The notes: generated by a model not told the origin, from the letters alone. A stretch of 64,000 nucleotides of DNA from Micrococcales bacterium KH10 (GCA_900188465.1 FZPE01000004.1:280751-344750); one strand, 5' to 3'; positions 49,593 to 60,278 are shown, counted from the stretch's first letter. Numbers and translations: made by a program.

Positions 49593-49714
49593 ATTAACTC
49601 CTTGCTTGACGGGTGACTGGTTCATTGCTCAGGCTGTTCGGTTCCGTCGGTTCCGATGCTCCCAAGAGTCTCTGCACCATGACCTCGCTATCCGATAACC
49701 AGAACACCACCTAT

Positions 49715-49730
49715 GATATCTATAAGTATC
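49715..49730. promoter_or_regulatory. XRE-type operator, site A
   Basis: GATATCTATAAGTATC matches the 16-base palindrome found twice in front of the XRE gene (ideal form GCTACTTATAAGTAGC). On the minus strand CTGAGA lies 15 bases before TATAGATA (49724-49717), the same geometry as at site B, so the site would cover the -10 box of the secreted-protein gene. The divergent RCC1-like gene could also be affected. Confidence 0.5.
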
Positions 49731-49804
49731 ATAAGTAACTCTCAGGTGCTTGATGCGAGGTATCGTGTCAGGACCGGCCACAGCGGCATGGCGTCGATGG
49801 GATC

Positions 49805-52066
49805 GTGCGTGAGGAGCAGTACGCGTTGAGACGGAGACTTCTTGCGGCTTGTAGTGTCGCTGCACTATTGATCAGTGTGACTGCGTTGACGGGTCTGGTC
49901 GCGCACGCCGCACCTGCCGTGGCGCGACCACTTGGTGGCGCAATGATCGTCACTGAGTCAGGGCAACTTGAAGAAGTGTTCATCCTCGAAGTGCTCGGGC
50001 AGGACTCGTCTTCTACTCAGATCGTGAGTCGTGTTCCAATTCCCCTAGATTTTCGTGTCCTGGATATCAAAGCGGCGCAACCTGGCCGATATACAATCTT
50101 GGCTGAGGATGGCACCCTGTGGGCATGGCGACACGATGTCGCGGGTAACCCGAACTCTGCAGGTGTGCCGCAGTTGGATTTACTACTAGACGGCGCTCAA
50201 GTCCGGAATCTGTCTAGTGATGGTGATCGGGACAAGTACCCGATGGTGGACGGCGACCAAAACAACGCGATGTGGGAATCTCGCCTATCAGAAATGGACC
50301 TATCAGACGTAGTCTCGATTTACACTGGGAAAGGTTACGATGGATCGATCCTTGTACTGGAGGATGGGTCTATCGAATCCTGGGGACCAAATCCCGATGG
50401 CCTGCTGAGTATCCCGGAACGGGTGTCTGAAGCTCACATTGTCAGCGTTGATTTCTGCTGGGGGTCAGGTCAGAATGCCGGTTTTATCGCCGCGCAGTCG
50501 TTGGATGGGACGATCTACACGTGGGAGTCGTTAGGACGCGGCTTGATCAGCGATTATGCCGTTGGTGCACCGGTCTCACTTGCGGAACGCACCGAAGGTG
50601 TGCTGACGGGTCACCAGGAACTGAAGAACTTGAGTTCGGCTGGTTGTGTGGCCTTCGACAGTGAAAGCCAGCCGATGCAGTTGCAGGCGGATGGCTCCAC
50701 TTCGGTGTTGGATACGCCACCTCTAGGCAATGACCCCCTTGAGTTTCTTACGTACAGCCACAACGGGACACGGTCGTTCATGGGCCACAGTACATCCGAC
50801 ATTGCCTACTATGACTCGTATAGGCGTTACAGAACCTTTGTAGGCATTAGTGAACAAAGACGTCTGTGGATCTGGAGCGATAACGGTGAGGCTATTAGTT
50901 CCCCGGGTCCGATTACCGAAGAGCGCATCATCGCGGTGGCAGCGACTGGTGCTTCTGCGAAGGCGTCTTCTAGCGGTCAAACATTCGTCTTGGCATTGCT
51001 AGACGATCCCACGATTGTCGGAGACCACACGGAAGGTGCCACGTTACGCGCTGAGCACGGTGACTTCTCGGTGAAGCCGGTCACTGAGGCACGGTATCAG
51101 TGGTATCGCGATGGTGAACTGATTGAGGGTGCGACCGACCAGAGTTACATCTTGACTGCTGCGGATGTCGGACACGAGATCACGGTATCGGTTACCGGTT
51201 ACATCGATCCGGATGGTGAGATTGCTCAGAAGTTTGCTGGAAACTATGCCAACTGGACTTGGGCATACAACGACGGCTTTGAAGAACTAGAAGCCCTTGG
51301 CATGAATGTTGTGGTGGGCAGGACATCGGCTGCCACTGGAAGTATTGCCGCGCGCCCCGCGGATCCCGGACCATCTCAGCGGGACGGTCAGTTAGGTGGC
51401 GATGAAGGTGGTGACGCTGGGCAGGCGCCTTCGCAGGTCTCGGGCGATTCCAATGTTCATCCGGGCGTATCGCAGCAACCACCGCAGGATAGTAGGGGTC
51501 GCGATCACCGTCGGGAGCGTGCGAAGCCTCAACAAGACCGTTCTGAGCGAGATCAACCTGAACCAGATACCCCAGAGCCTGACGATTCTGTGCACGATGA
51601 TTCAGGGCAGGGTGAGGCGGAGCAAGAAGAGCCCCGAGACGAGGACACAGCAACAGATAGTGGCAGTCCCGAATCTGACATGGAACTCAGTGCGATAGAC
51701 CCCGGCAGTGGGCAGAGCCTTGAAGCGAAAACTGACCCGCCTGCGACAACATCTGGATCCCCGATGTTGAGCCGAGACGACCGGATGGCACTGGCTCGCG
51801 CTGAACGCCGTCTCGATCCTGCGGCGCTGCTGAATGGAGCGTCCGTCGCACCCACCAGCGTTACGCGGGCGCCGTTCGTCCACCTAACAGTGCTTGGACT
51901 GGGCGGCGTAATCGTCCTAATGTGCGTCGTTGTATCACGGCGGCGACGGGCTACTCGAATGCCAGCCCTGCCCGCTATGTCGGAGCCATCCGCCTGGACC
52001 GGGCAGGCTCGTCCTGACCATCTGCGCCCTTACGCAGTGGCGCCAGCTTACGAGCGAACCTACTGA
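49805..52066 (+). CDS. Surface protein with RCC1-like propeller, Ig-like domain and C-terminal anchor
   Basis: A 753-residue cell-surface protein. An N-terminal signal peptide (LLAACSVAALLISVTALTGL) is followed by RCC1-like repeats to about residue 390 (for example ILAEDGTLWAWRHD, LVLEDGSIESWG). A bacterial Ig-like domain at 400-465 contains YQWYRDGELIEGATDQSYI. A disordered, charged Pro/Asp/Glu/Gln-rich stalk runs over about 510-655, and a membrane helix with SRRRR stop-transfer lies at 691-715. No sortase motif is seen. The start (GTG at 49805) and the role are uncertain; binding or adhesion is a guess. Confidence 0.78.
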   Translation: MREEQYALRRRLLAACSVAALLISVTALTGLVAHAAPAVARPLGGAMIVTESGQLEEVFILEVLGQDSSSTQIVSRVPIPLDFRVLDIKAAQPGRYTILAEDGTLWAWRHDVAGNPNSAGVPQLDLLLDGAQVRNLSSDGDRDKYPMVDGDQNNAMWESRLSEMDLSDVVSIYTGKGYDGSILVLEDGSIESWGPNPDGLLSIPERVSEAHIVSVDFCWGSGQNAGFIAAQSLDGTIYTWESLGRGLISDYAVGAPVSLAERTEGVLTGHQELKNLSSAGCVAFDSESQPMQLQADGSTSVLDTPPLGNDPLEFLTYSHNGTRSFMGHSTSDIAYYDSYRRYRTFVGISEQRRLWIWSDNGEAISSPGPITEERIIAVAATGASAKASSSGQTFVLALLDDPTIVGDHTEGATLRAEHGDFSVKPVTEARYQWYRDGELIEGATDQSYILTAADVGHEITVSVTGYIDPDGEIAQKFAGNYANWTWAYNDGFEELEALGMNVVVGRTSAATGSIAARPADPGPSQRDGQLGGDEGGDAGQAPSQVSGDSNVHPGVSQQPPQDSRGRDHRRERAKPQQDRSERDQPEPDTPEPDDSVHDDSGQGEAEQEEPRDEDTATDSGSPESDMELSAIDPGSGQSLEAKTDPPATTSGSPMLSRDDRMALARAERRLDPAALLNGASVAPTSVTRAPFVHLTVLGLGGVIVLMCVVVSRRRRATRMPALPAMSEPSAWTGQARPDHLRPYAVAPAYERTY

Positions 52067-52086
52067 CGAACGAACTCGAACCTGTG

Positions 52087-52138
52087 ACGAAGCCGCGCAC
52101 CGATACTTCCCGTAAGAAGCGCCGGTGCGCGGCTTCGT
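52087..52138. terminator. Bidirectional terminator hairpin
   Basis: A perfect 16-base inverted repeat (52087-52102 and 52123-52138) with a 20-base loop lies between the convergent surface-protein and glutamate dehydrogenase genes. Its position 20 bases from each stop supports a shared terminator, though no U-run follows. Confidence 0.6.
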
Positions 52139-52159
52139 AGTTGTTGGCTTGCGGGCTTG

Positions 52160-53874
<1,715 letters not shown>

Positions 53875-54648
53875 TTAATTGCGAGCGAATGGGGGCATCA
53901 CGCCTGCGCGATAGCGTAGAAATGCCTTCTTGCCGTAGTGCACTCGCTTGACCTTGTTCCATCCGACGTACTTCACTTTGAAGCGTTGCTTCTTCAGCTT
54001 CCCGTTACCTTTGCGGAACTGGATGGTTCCTTGAGAGACCGTTGCGCGTTTGCCTGAGCGGAAAGTCTCTGCGACCTTGACCGTCGCTGTGTAGCGGGTC
54101 CGGTTCTTCTTGTCCTTGCGGATGAGTTTGAACCGTTCGGAGTACCTCACACGGCCATTCTTGAGTTCTTGGTAGCCTTGTTTGCCCTTGCGGACTTCGG
54201 TCGTGCCGCTGGTATATCTGAGACGAGATACGTACGGCGTGAGCGCATAGAGGTTGTACTGCGCGCGCCATTCCCAGGACATTGAAACCAGTCCGGTCAC
54301 CTGGCGGCCTAGGCTCGTGAAACGGTAGTCGTCGATAAGGTTCCCTCGTGTCTTGCTGGACGCGAGGAGCCTGCCGCTCTTGTCGATCAGAATGCGAAAA
54401 CGCCAGTTCGTGATCTCGTCGTCTCCACCTACCCGGCATAGTTTGGTGTTGAAGTAGGTGCCTGCGTACTGGCTCCGATGGGGCGCGTCAGGATCGGGTG
54501 CGACATGTTGTTTCCATGCCTTCTCGACGACATTACCGGGGATCTTTCCACAGTTTGCGGTCTTTGCTTGGGCCGGAGCAGCGGCAACCAGACCGCTGAT
54601 AGCGATGAGGGCAGCCACCGTAGCGGCGAGTATTTTGCGAGGTTTCAT
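53875..54648 (-). CDS. Secreted protein of unknown function, Lys/Arg-rich
   Basis: A 257-residue exported protein with a clear signal peptide (ATVAALIAISGLVAAAPAQA), two cysteines in the mature N-terminal part, and a basic C-terminal half made of short strands (RYTATVKVAETFRSGKRATV). AAAGGA precedes the ATG. I recognise no family, but the style (beta-rich, basic tail) recalls the protein at 48774-49592. It is the last gene of the minus-strand run that begins with the Hsp70 operon, 124 bases after the lipoprotein gene. Confidence 0.68.
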   Translation of the reverse strand: MKPRKILAATVAALIAISGLVAAAPAQAKTANCGKIPGNVVEKAWKQHVAPDPDAPHRSQYAGTYFNTKLCRVGGDDEITNWRFRILIDKSGRLLASSKTRGNLIDDYRFTSLGRQVTGLVSMSWEWRAQYNLYALTPYVSRLRYTSGTTEVRKGKQGYQELKNGRVRYSERFKLIRKDKKNRTRYTATVKVAETFRSGKRATVSQGTIQFRKGNGKLKKQRFKVKYVGWNKVKRVHYGKKAFLRYRAGVMPPFARN

Positions 54649-54772
54649 GATTTCCTTTTAATAAGTGCGCGACTGTCCTCCTGTGTCTCCAGCACCTGCA
54701 AGTGCATGGGAAGACGACAGAGACCTGCTAGGGGTGTGCTGTGGTGATGTTTACTCGTCGACACGTAGTCGC

Positions 54773-55606
54773 TCAGAAGTTGCTATTGGGGGATAGACCA
54801 GGAAGGGGAATGTAGTCTTCGCCATTGGGTCCGGTGCTAATCGCTTTGGTGCCTGATAGTGCCGCCACCTGGAACAGATCAATGGCATCTGTGTCACCTT
54901 CGGGTTGTTCGGGCGTGAACAGTCCGCCGATTGCAACCACGATGGGTGCCGGTCCCCATGATGTGCCACCACCGAGGTCTGGTTTGAAGAAGAATCCTCC
55001 GTATAGATCGCCGCACTCTTTGCTGGAACTTGTTTCTACACCGAATACTCGTTGGTACTTGTACATGTAGGTTTCGCCTCGTTCGCGCCAGCCACCTCCG
55101 AACTGCCATTGATAGTTATTGGTGTCGAAGCCCTGTGCTTCCACCTCAAATTCGATGGTTCCGAATACGAAATACCCGTTCTGAGTCGAGAAACTCCATC
55201 CCGCTGGTCCGCTGTAGCACGCGTTGTCACCGGTTCCACCGACGCTTTCCCACCCCCGTGCCATAAGGGCGCTATCTCTGCCTTGGACTCCGGGATAGAG
55301 AGTCAATGTGGCAGTGTGGTGGTAGCCATATTGATCCGATATTTCGATAGTGCCGACTTGAGGGCTTCCGAGCACTGTTTCGGGGTCGAGTAAATCGATA
55401 GAGGTCTGATCTTCTGGAGTCCATTCGTTGACATCGCCGTGTTCGTTCTCTTCATAACCGCCCTCTTCTTCGGTCAATACCGTTGGTTCCGGTGGAGGCA
55501 CGTACACGGATGACGTGCTGCTGGGTTCCGCGCTGCTGCAGGCGGAAAGTCCGCCGATGAGTGCGGCAGTGATGAGGCATGCGCCTAGGTAGGGTTTTGT
55601 GTTCAT
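54773..55606 (-). CDS. Lipoprotein of unknown function
   Basis: A 277-residue lipoprotein: the signal peptide ends in the lipobox LSAC with lipidated Cys23, followed by a Ser/Pro-rich then acidic linker (TVLTEEEGGYEENEHGDVNE). The mature domain is rich in Gly, Tyr and Trp and has two further cysteines (NACYSG, KECGDL) that may form a disulfide. No family is recognised. It lies 111 bases after the zinc-ribbon gene, beyond a strong hairpin. Confidence 0.72.
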   Translation of the reverse strand: MNTKPYLGACLITAALIGGLSACSSAEPSSTSSVYVPPPEPTVLTEEEGGYEENEHGDVNEWTPEDQTSIDLLDPETVLGSPQVGTIEISDQYGYHHTATLTLYPGVQGRDSALMARGWESVGGTGDNACYSGPAGWSFSTQNGYFVFGTIEFEVEAQGFDTNNYQWQFGGGWRERGETYMYKYQRVFGVETSSSKECGDLYGGFFFKPDLGGGTSWGPAPIVVAIGGLFTPEQPEGDTDAIDLFQVAALSGTKAISTGPNGEDYIPLPGLSPNSNF

Positions 55607-55669
55607 CCTTTGGCTTCCTGTGAGATGAGCGAGGACGTGGATGCGGCATCAAGATGAGGTCAGATCTCC

Positions 55670-55705
55670 GGGGTGGGTCGGCTCGTCGTCAAGCCGACCC
55701 ACCCC
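55670..55705 (-). terminator. Strong hairpin after the zinc-ribbon gene
   Basis: Two perfect 14-base arms (GGGGTGGGTCGGCT and AGCCGACCCACCCC) with an eight-base loop begin 13 bases after the zinc-ribbon stop on the minus strand. It likely ends or attenuates the Hsp70 operon before the lipoprotein gene. No U-run is present. Confidence 0.6.
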
Positions 55706-55717
55706 GTTTACAAGGGA

Positions 55718-55870
55718 CTACTGCGAGTTCCCGCAGTGTGGGCAGCGGTAGCCACCTTGGGATGTTGCGCTGTACGAGATGTAGAACACGCCGTTGCAGG
55801 ACGAGTTGTTGCATACGCGTCGAATGTTGTCATTGCCGCTTGGCGACGACTTCGCTTCATAGGTAAACAT
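55718..55870 (-). CDS. 50-residue zinc-ribbon protein
   Basis: A very short gene preceded by an almost ideal ribosome-binding site (AAAGGAGGTGAACGC before the ATG at 55870). The 50-residue product has two cysteine pairs: C20-x4-C25 (CNNSSC) and C43-x2-C46 (CPHC), with an aromatic beta segment between, which fits a zinc ribbon. It is the last gene of the Hsp70 operon, 57 bases after the one-TM protein gene. It may serve as a zinc-binding adaptor or client-recognition piece; this is inference only. Confidence 0.72.
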   Translation of the reverse strand: MFTYEAKSSPSGNDNIRRVCNNSSCNGVFYISYSATSQGGYRCPHCGNSQ

Positions 55871-55927
55871 GCGTTCACCTCCTTTCAACGGTGAGTGGAA
55901 TGTGACAGCACTGAACGATCGGTGCCG

Positions 55928-56344
55928 TTACAGGCTGGAGTCGAACGGCGGCGCGCCCGCGGCTACGGGGAATTGCTTTTCCAGCGCCTTTGCTAACTTG
56001 CGCGGTTTACTTCGTCCCTTGCTTTGCACAATTCCGGTTTGTGTGACGTAGGCGTCGAGGCCCGTGTTCACTTCGACATTGCCGTCCGGCAGCGCATCGA
56101 AGTCGACGGAGACGACGCAAGACTTGTCACTGGTGTTGCGGCGCCAGTTCATTTCGCCTGTGCCGTCGCACGGAGTCCAGAATGTACCGCTGAACTTCTT
56201 GGCCGTTGCCGCTCGGACCTGCTCAATCGGTCCAGAGACGATTACGGTATAGATGCGTTTACAGCGCACTGTGTCCCAGATACGAAGACCGACACCGAGC
56301 AACACTCCGATGATGAGCAGGATGGTGAAAGTTTTTGGGTCCAT
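55928..56344 (-). CDS. Membrane-anchored hypothetical protein in the Hsp70 operon
   Basis: A 138-residue protein with an N-terminal membrane helix (FTILLIIGVLLGVGLRIW) and a soluble domain containing SGPIEQVRAATAKKFSGTFW and a basic, Pro/Lys-containing C-terminus. No family is recognised. The ATG is preceded by AGAAAGAA. It lies 71 bases after grpE and 57 bases before the zinc-ribbon gene on the same strand, so it probably belongs to the chaperone operon and, like the J protein, would be held at the membrane. Confidence 0.65.
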   Translation of the reverse strand: MDPKTFTILLIIGVLLGVGLRIWDTVRCKRIYTVIVSGPIEQVRAATAKKFSGTFWTPCDGTGEMNWRRNTSDKSCVVSVDFDALPDGNVEVNTGLDAYVTQTGIVQSKGRSKPRKLAKALEKQFPVAAGAPPFDSSL

Positions 56345-56415
56345 GTTGTTCTTTCTATTTGCCGGGCAAGTTGTTGCCTGGGTGTTTGGATAGGAATGTC
56401 TCTCTGTCGGGGCAT

Positions 56416-56931
56416 TCAGACCGTGATCTGAACTAGCGCGGGCCGGATAACTCGACCGTTCAGTAGGTAGCCACTTCGGAGTTCGGTTAGGCGACCGACT
56501 TGGGATTCAGCCTTATCGGCTGAGATTTGCGCCACCGCATGATGGAACTGGGGGTTGAAGTCACCAGTGGTGTCGACATGTTCGAGTCCGCGTCGATAGA
56601 AAACCTCAAGGATCTCGGCAGCGACCGATTGATGATGCCCAGATTCATCCTCGACGGAGGTGAGCCGGTCTACGGCCACCAGCATTTCTTGAATAATCGG
56701 CTCTACAACCCGCTGTTCCACCAAATCGTTGGCAACTTTGAGTTGTTGATTGAGACTTTCGATCAACTGACCTTTTTGGCGATCCTCCAGGAGCCTGCGT
56801 ACGAACAGATCCTTGAGCTGCGCAACTTCCTGCTCAACCCCAGCGATCGCAGTATGTAAGCCCTCGTTTCGATCCGTCACTGGTTCCAAGGGGTGAGCGA
56901 CTGTTTGCTCAGCGGCATCTAACTTGTCCAT
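56416..56931 (-). CDS. grpE: GrpE nucleotide-exchange factor (operon copy)
   Basis: A 171-residue GrpE: a long N-terminal helix (VAQLKDLFVRRLLEDRQKGQ) leads to the four-helix and beta-domain region with EILEVFYRRGLEHVDTTGDF and the C-terminal SGYLLNGRVIRPALVQI signature. It would release ADP from the neighbouring Hsp70. The ATG at 56931 has AGGGG six bases upstream and is preferred over the ATG at 56937. It follows the J-protein stop by nine bases. I label it an operon copy because a housekeeping set is expected elsewhere in the genome. Confidence 0.88.
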   Translation of the reverse strand: MDKLDAAEQTVAHPLEPVTDRNEGLHTAIAGVEQEVAQLKDLFVRRLLEDRQKGQLIESLNQQLKVANDLVEQRVVEPIIQEMLVAVDRLTSVEDESGHHQSVAAEILEVFYRRGLEHVDTTGDFNPQFHHAVAQISADKAESQVGRLTELRSGYLLNGRVIRPALVQITV

Positions 56932-56940
56932 GATCATCCC

Positions 56941-58209
56941 CTAGATGTTTCCTTTGGCATGCCACTGCCAATTAGCCATGTGAGTGGTCGATGCCGCGAT
57001 ACCGAGAATGATCGCCATCAAAATGAGGTACGCGACGAGCGCTGCCCGGAAGTCGCCGAACCAAACGGTGAACAAAATGAGTACAACGACCGTGAGCGTT
57101 CCAGTCACGCCATTGAAGATCAAGGCAAGGACGAGTGCACCCGCATCGTGCGTGGATGTAATCTGCGAGTAGGTGATCTCCTTTTCAAGTTCCCAGATGC
57201 GTTGCTGAGACTGCTCGAGGTTGAGCAACTTGAGGCCCTCGACCGCATCCTTGGCACGCTGTAATTGCTCGAGTGATGAGATATGCCATCCGACGTCTTC
57301 ACGCCCCATCCAGCCGACTTGCGCAAGTTCCACTATCCGTTCGGTGAGTAGGAACGTCGTCCCCTGATAGATGGACTTGTATAGTTCGCCTTCCGCCTTG
57401 AGTTCACGGATGTAATCAAGGTTCTTGGCTGCTTCGGAGAACCAGTACTGCTGTGGGAAGTTCTCCAACTTCTCGAAGTCATTGTTGAGTCGGCACAGCA
57501 GCGCAACGGCCAGCTCGTCGCGGCCTGCCGGATTCGATGGATCTAGTTCAAGGGCCCGGTGCCCGTATTTGACGGCATCGTCAATGAGTTGAAGACGACG
57601 GCTGGCTTCGCAGAACCAGACGTACACGAAGGCGTTGTCCGAAGTCGGCTGGGAGGTCGCGAACTTCAGGCAGCGCTCTGCTTCCGTTTGACGATCCCGT
57701 TCCAGGTAGAAGTCGACCAGACACAACGCATAGAACGGGTCAGTCGGCGCGAGCATCATGCCTTGGTTGAAGGCGTACTCGGCATCGGTATCGTTTCCGA
57801 GATGCTGCGCATAGCGCCCCTTCTCGCGCCACGCTTCGGCACGCTTGGGGGTGGCTTGGGTAGCGAGCGTCGCGGCATGGTGCGCTTGGGACCACATCGC
57901 TTGGTTCGCCCAGTTACGGGCCACGAGCAGCCAGTCCTGCTCCCCGTCACCCATGTTCGGGTCTGGTACGGGTGGCGGCTGACGCAGTAGTTGATCGTCG
58001 TACGCGGCGCGACGAGTCGCGTCTAGCAGTGTCTGCTCAGCCTCGGTGAACAGTTGTACGTTCTTCTCGGCTTCGCTGCGAACGTCGGGATCTGGATGAT
58101 TTGCGCGGCTGGCCCATAGGTTGCGGCCCCTGCGGATCGCCTTCTTGAGGTCATCCTCAGAAGCATCCTGTGGCACATCCAATACGGCGTAGTAGTTGGG
58201 AAGCGACAT
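56941..58209 (-). CDS. J-domain/TPR protein with C-terminal membrane segments
   Basis: A 422-residue co-chaperone. The J domain occupies residues 4-74, with the essential HPD at 38-40 (ASRANHPDPDV) and helices on both sides. TPR-like helical repeats follow over about 100-260 (for example AEAWREKGRYAQHLGNDTDAE). Two membrane helices lie near residues 358-384 and 388-408, close to the C-terminus. There is no Gly/Phe or zinc-finger region, so it is not a DnaJ of class A or B. It should stimulate the adjacent Hsp70 at the membrane, with the TPR part free to bind partners. AAAGGAA precedes the ATG. Confidence 0.85.
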   Translation of the reverse strand: MSLPNYYAVLDVPQDASEDDLKKAIRRGRNLWASRANHPDPDVRSEAEKNVQLFTEAEQTLLDATRRAAYDDQLLRQPPPVPDPNMGDGEQDWLLVARNWANQAMWSQAHHAATLATQATPKRAEAWREKGRYAQHLGNDTDAEYAFNQGMMLAPTDPFYALCLVDFYLERDRQTEAERCLKFATSQPTSDNAFVYVWFCEASRRLQLIDDAVKYGHRALELDPSNPAGRDELAVALLCRLNNDFEKLENFPQQYWFSEAAKNLDYIRELKAEGELYKSIYQGTTFLLTERIVELAQVGWMGREDVGWHISSLEQLQRAKDAVEGLKLLNLEQSQQRIWELEKEITYSQITSTHDAGALVLALIFNGVTGTLTVVVLILFTVWFGDFRAALVAYLILMAIILGIAASTTHMANWQWHAKGNI

Positions 58210-58232
58210 GAGAAAGTGGTTCCTTTCTGGAA

Positions 58233-59765
58233 TCAGCCGAGATTTACGGACTGAATCTTTTGTGTTCCCGCCGCGAGCGCGGATTCGGAAAGTGCTGCAG
58301 GACGATCGACTTCAAAGGTGCCCACCTGCTGATTCGCGGTCAGATCGAATAACTCGATAAAGACGATCTGGTCGATGTCGTAGGCGTATGTGAGCCGGAA
58401 TGGGGCGCCTTGCGGGTAGGGGGTCAATGGCAAGGTCTTGCTGCCGACTACCGGCGAATACTTCGGATCGGGGTCGTCTCCTTGAGTGACCTGCACGTTC
58501 ATGCTGCGTTGCTGATTGCTGACAGTGCTCACCTCGACGGAGCACTTCGCGGGGATTTTGCTCTCGCGCGGGATAACCACGGTATTTCTTTCAGTGACTA
58601 GGTCATCCGTCACTGTGATGACACCGAGCGCGTGAGACGTCACGTCGCTGATCGATAGTTCTTGGCCACCCGCAATCAGATACCGCCGACCGGACTGCTC
58701 AGCTTCAGTGGCTGCTGATTGGATTGCAGCGCCTTGTGCCACCGCAAGATCAGGATCAACACCTAGAGTCACGGACTTGCCACTGATCCTCTCGACCATG
58801 CTTCGCACCATGGGCATACGAGTCGAGCCACCGACCAGCAAAATGTGGTCGATGTCGGTCCACTGCGTTGTGTGTCGTTCCAATAGGTCGACGATGAGGT
58901 CTTCAGTGCGTCTAAGCAGACTTGCTGTGAGTTCTTCAAACTCAGTCCGAGTGATCAGTACCCGATACGGCTTGCCTGCCGCGGTGACGTGAACGGTGGT
59001 TTTCTCAACGTTGGTCAAACTGCGTTTGGCCATCTCTGCCTTTTCCCGCAGATCGGCGGTGGCATACACGTCATCGAGCAGACTTGGGCCGCCTTGAGAG
59101 ACGATTTGCGCTGCAATGTGGTTCATTAAAGCGTTGTCGAAATCGAACCCGCCGAGGTTCCTGTCGCCGTCCGTTCCGATGACGTCGAATGAACCGTCGA
59201 CGATATTCATCACCGTGATGTCGAAGGTGCCACCACCGAGGTCGTAAACCAGGACCTTCCCGCTTGCATCGGGGCGGACTCCAAATGCGAGCGCTGCTGC
59301 TGTCGGTTCGTTGAGCACGCGTAGTACGTTGAGGCCAGCCATCGTGCCGGCTTGGATGGTCGCTTTGCGTTGGGCATCCTCGAAATAGGCGGGCACCGTG
59401 ATCACCGCATCAGTGACCGGGTGACCGAGTGCAAGTTCGGCATCCTCTTTGAGTTTTCTGATGATGAGCGCAGAAACCTCTTCGGGACGGTATTGCGTGC
59501 CTGAGGAACTTTCGAACTTATAGTGCGAGTTCCCCATGAACCGTTTGATGAACTGAACGATGTCCTCGGGCGCGGTCGCCGCTGAGTGTTTAGCCATAGT
59601 GCCGACTAGAGGTTCATCGGTGCCATTGACGTCCTGAAAAAGCACGACCGACGGAGTCGTCGACTCGCCTTCGCGATTCTTTAGGATCTCAGGGCTTCCA
59701 GTCGAACCTATGATCGATACGGCCGAGTAGGTGGTGCCTAGGTCGATTCCAATAGTGCTAGTCAC
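58233..59765 (-). CDS. Hsp70 (DnaK-like) lacking the helical lid
   Basis: A 510-residue Hsp70. The ATPase domain is complete: [54 protein letters not shown] and [10 protein letters not shown]. The beta-sandwich substrate domain follows ([11 protein letters not shown], then [18 protein letters not shown]), but the chain stops soon after, with none of the roughly 100-residue alpha-helical lid of DnaK (usually 600-640 residues). The start is the GTG at 59765. It is the first main gene of an operon with J protein, GrpE, a TM protein and a zinc ribbon. Confidence 0.88.
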   Translation of the reverse strand: MTSTIGIDLGTTYSAVSIIGSTGSPEILKNREGESTTPSVVLFQDVNGTDEPLVGTMAKHSAATAPEDIVQFIKRFMGNSHYKFESSSGTQYRPEEVSALIIRKLKEDAELALGHPVTDAVITVPAYFEDAQRKATIQAGTMAGLNVLRVLNEPTAAALAFGVRPDASGKVLVYDLGGGTFDITVMNIVDGSFDVIGTDGDRNLGGFDFDNALMNHIAAQIVSQGGPSLLDDVYATADLREKAEMAKRSLTNVEKTTVHVTAAGKPYRVLITRTEFEELTASLLRRTEDLIVDLLERHTTQWTDIDHILLVGGSTRMPMVRSMVERISGKSVTLGVDPDLAVAQGAAIQSAATEAEQSGRRYLIAGGQELSISDVTSHALGVITVTDDLVTERNTVVIPRESKIPAKCSVEVSTVSNQQRSMNVQVTQGDDPDPKYSPVVGSKTLPLTPYPQGAPFRLTYAYDIDQIVFIELFDLTANQQVGTFEVDRPAALSESALAAGTQKIQSVNLG

Positions 59766-59804
59766 ATGATTTCTTTCTCGAAGTAGAGCCAAGGTGAATA
59801 GGCG

Positions 59805-60002
59805 CTATGTCGCTGCTGTGAACAAGGCCCGTGCTGAGTGCGCTCGTGGTTCGTTCTGTCGGGTCGAGAGCGTTAACCGTCGATGCTCTTGATCGGGTTT
59901 GAACTGTTGCCGAGAGTGCTGTAGCAAGCGAGTACTGGCCAGTACGGCGGTAGCCGTGATCGCCACTGCCGTCAGTGCCTTGCTGGCGCGACAGTTGTGC
60001 AT
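59805..60002 (-). CDS. Possible small membrane/leader protein upstream of Hsp70
   Basis: A 65-residue frame beginning [20 protein letters not shown], with one hydrophobic segment and then a basic Arg/Gln-rich tail. GAGGGG lies eight bases before the ATG at 60002. It would be the first gene of the chaperone operon, 39 bases before the Hsp70 start. The composition of the tail is not strongly protein-like, so coding is uncertain. Confidence 0.4.
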   Translation of the reverse strand: MHNCRASKALTAVAITATAVLASTRLLQHSRQQFKPDQEHRRLTLSTRQNEPRAHSARALFTAAT

Positions 60003-60136
60003 TTTCACACCCCTCGTCTGATTCATGAATGTGGTTTACGACCGTGTGTGGGTCGAGTGGCCAGAGAGAGGAGATCGCTTGGTGGGCTAATCCGCGGTCT
60101 GTTCAGGCGCATCTTTGTGGTCACGCCGAATCGAAT

Positions 60137-60152
60137 GCTATCTATAAGTAGC
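60137..60152. promoter_or_regulatory. XRE-type operator, site B, on the Hsp70-operon promoter
   Basis: GCTATCTATAAGTAGC is a near-palindrome (two mismatched pairs). On the minus strand TTGTTG (60167-60162) and TATAGATA (60146-60139), 15 bases apart, form a promoter candidate for the chaperone operon, so the site overlaps its -10 region. Confidence 0.5.
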
Positions 60153-60210
60153 AATAAAAGGCAACAAGATGCCTACAGTCGCGAAGTTCAAGTTGTAAGT
60201 GTGGGCTATT

Positions 60211-60239
60211 TTGACCAATACGCATGTGCTACTTATAAG
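60211..60239 (+). promoter_or_regulatory. Promoter of the XRE gene
   Basis: TTGACC (60211-60216) and TATAAG (60234-60239) are spaced by exactly 17 bases, a strong primary-sigma promoter. Transcription would start near 60246, 33 bases before the GTG at 60279. The -10 box lies inside operator site C. Confidence 0.6.
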
Positions 60240-60243
60240 TATG
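60228..60243. promoter_or_regulatory. XRE-type operator, site C
   Basis: GCTACTTATAAGTATG contains the perfect 12-base palindrome TACTTATAAGTA and covers the -10 box of the XRE promoter, as expected for autorepression. Confidence 0.55.
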
Positions 60244-60278
60244 TAGACCTATGGGTGGCGTGCTGTCACCGTGATTAT

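Noticed and set aside
59997..60278. Upstream extension of the XRE frame to an ATG at 59997.
   Set aside because: The extension covers both operators and the TTGACC-17-TATAAG promoter and has no protein-like character; XRE regulators of this kind need only the HTH region.
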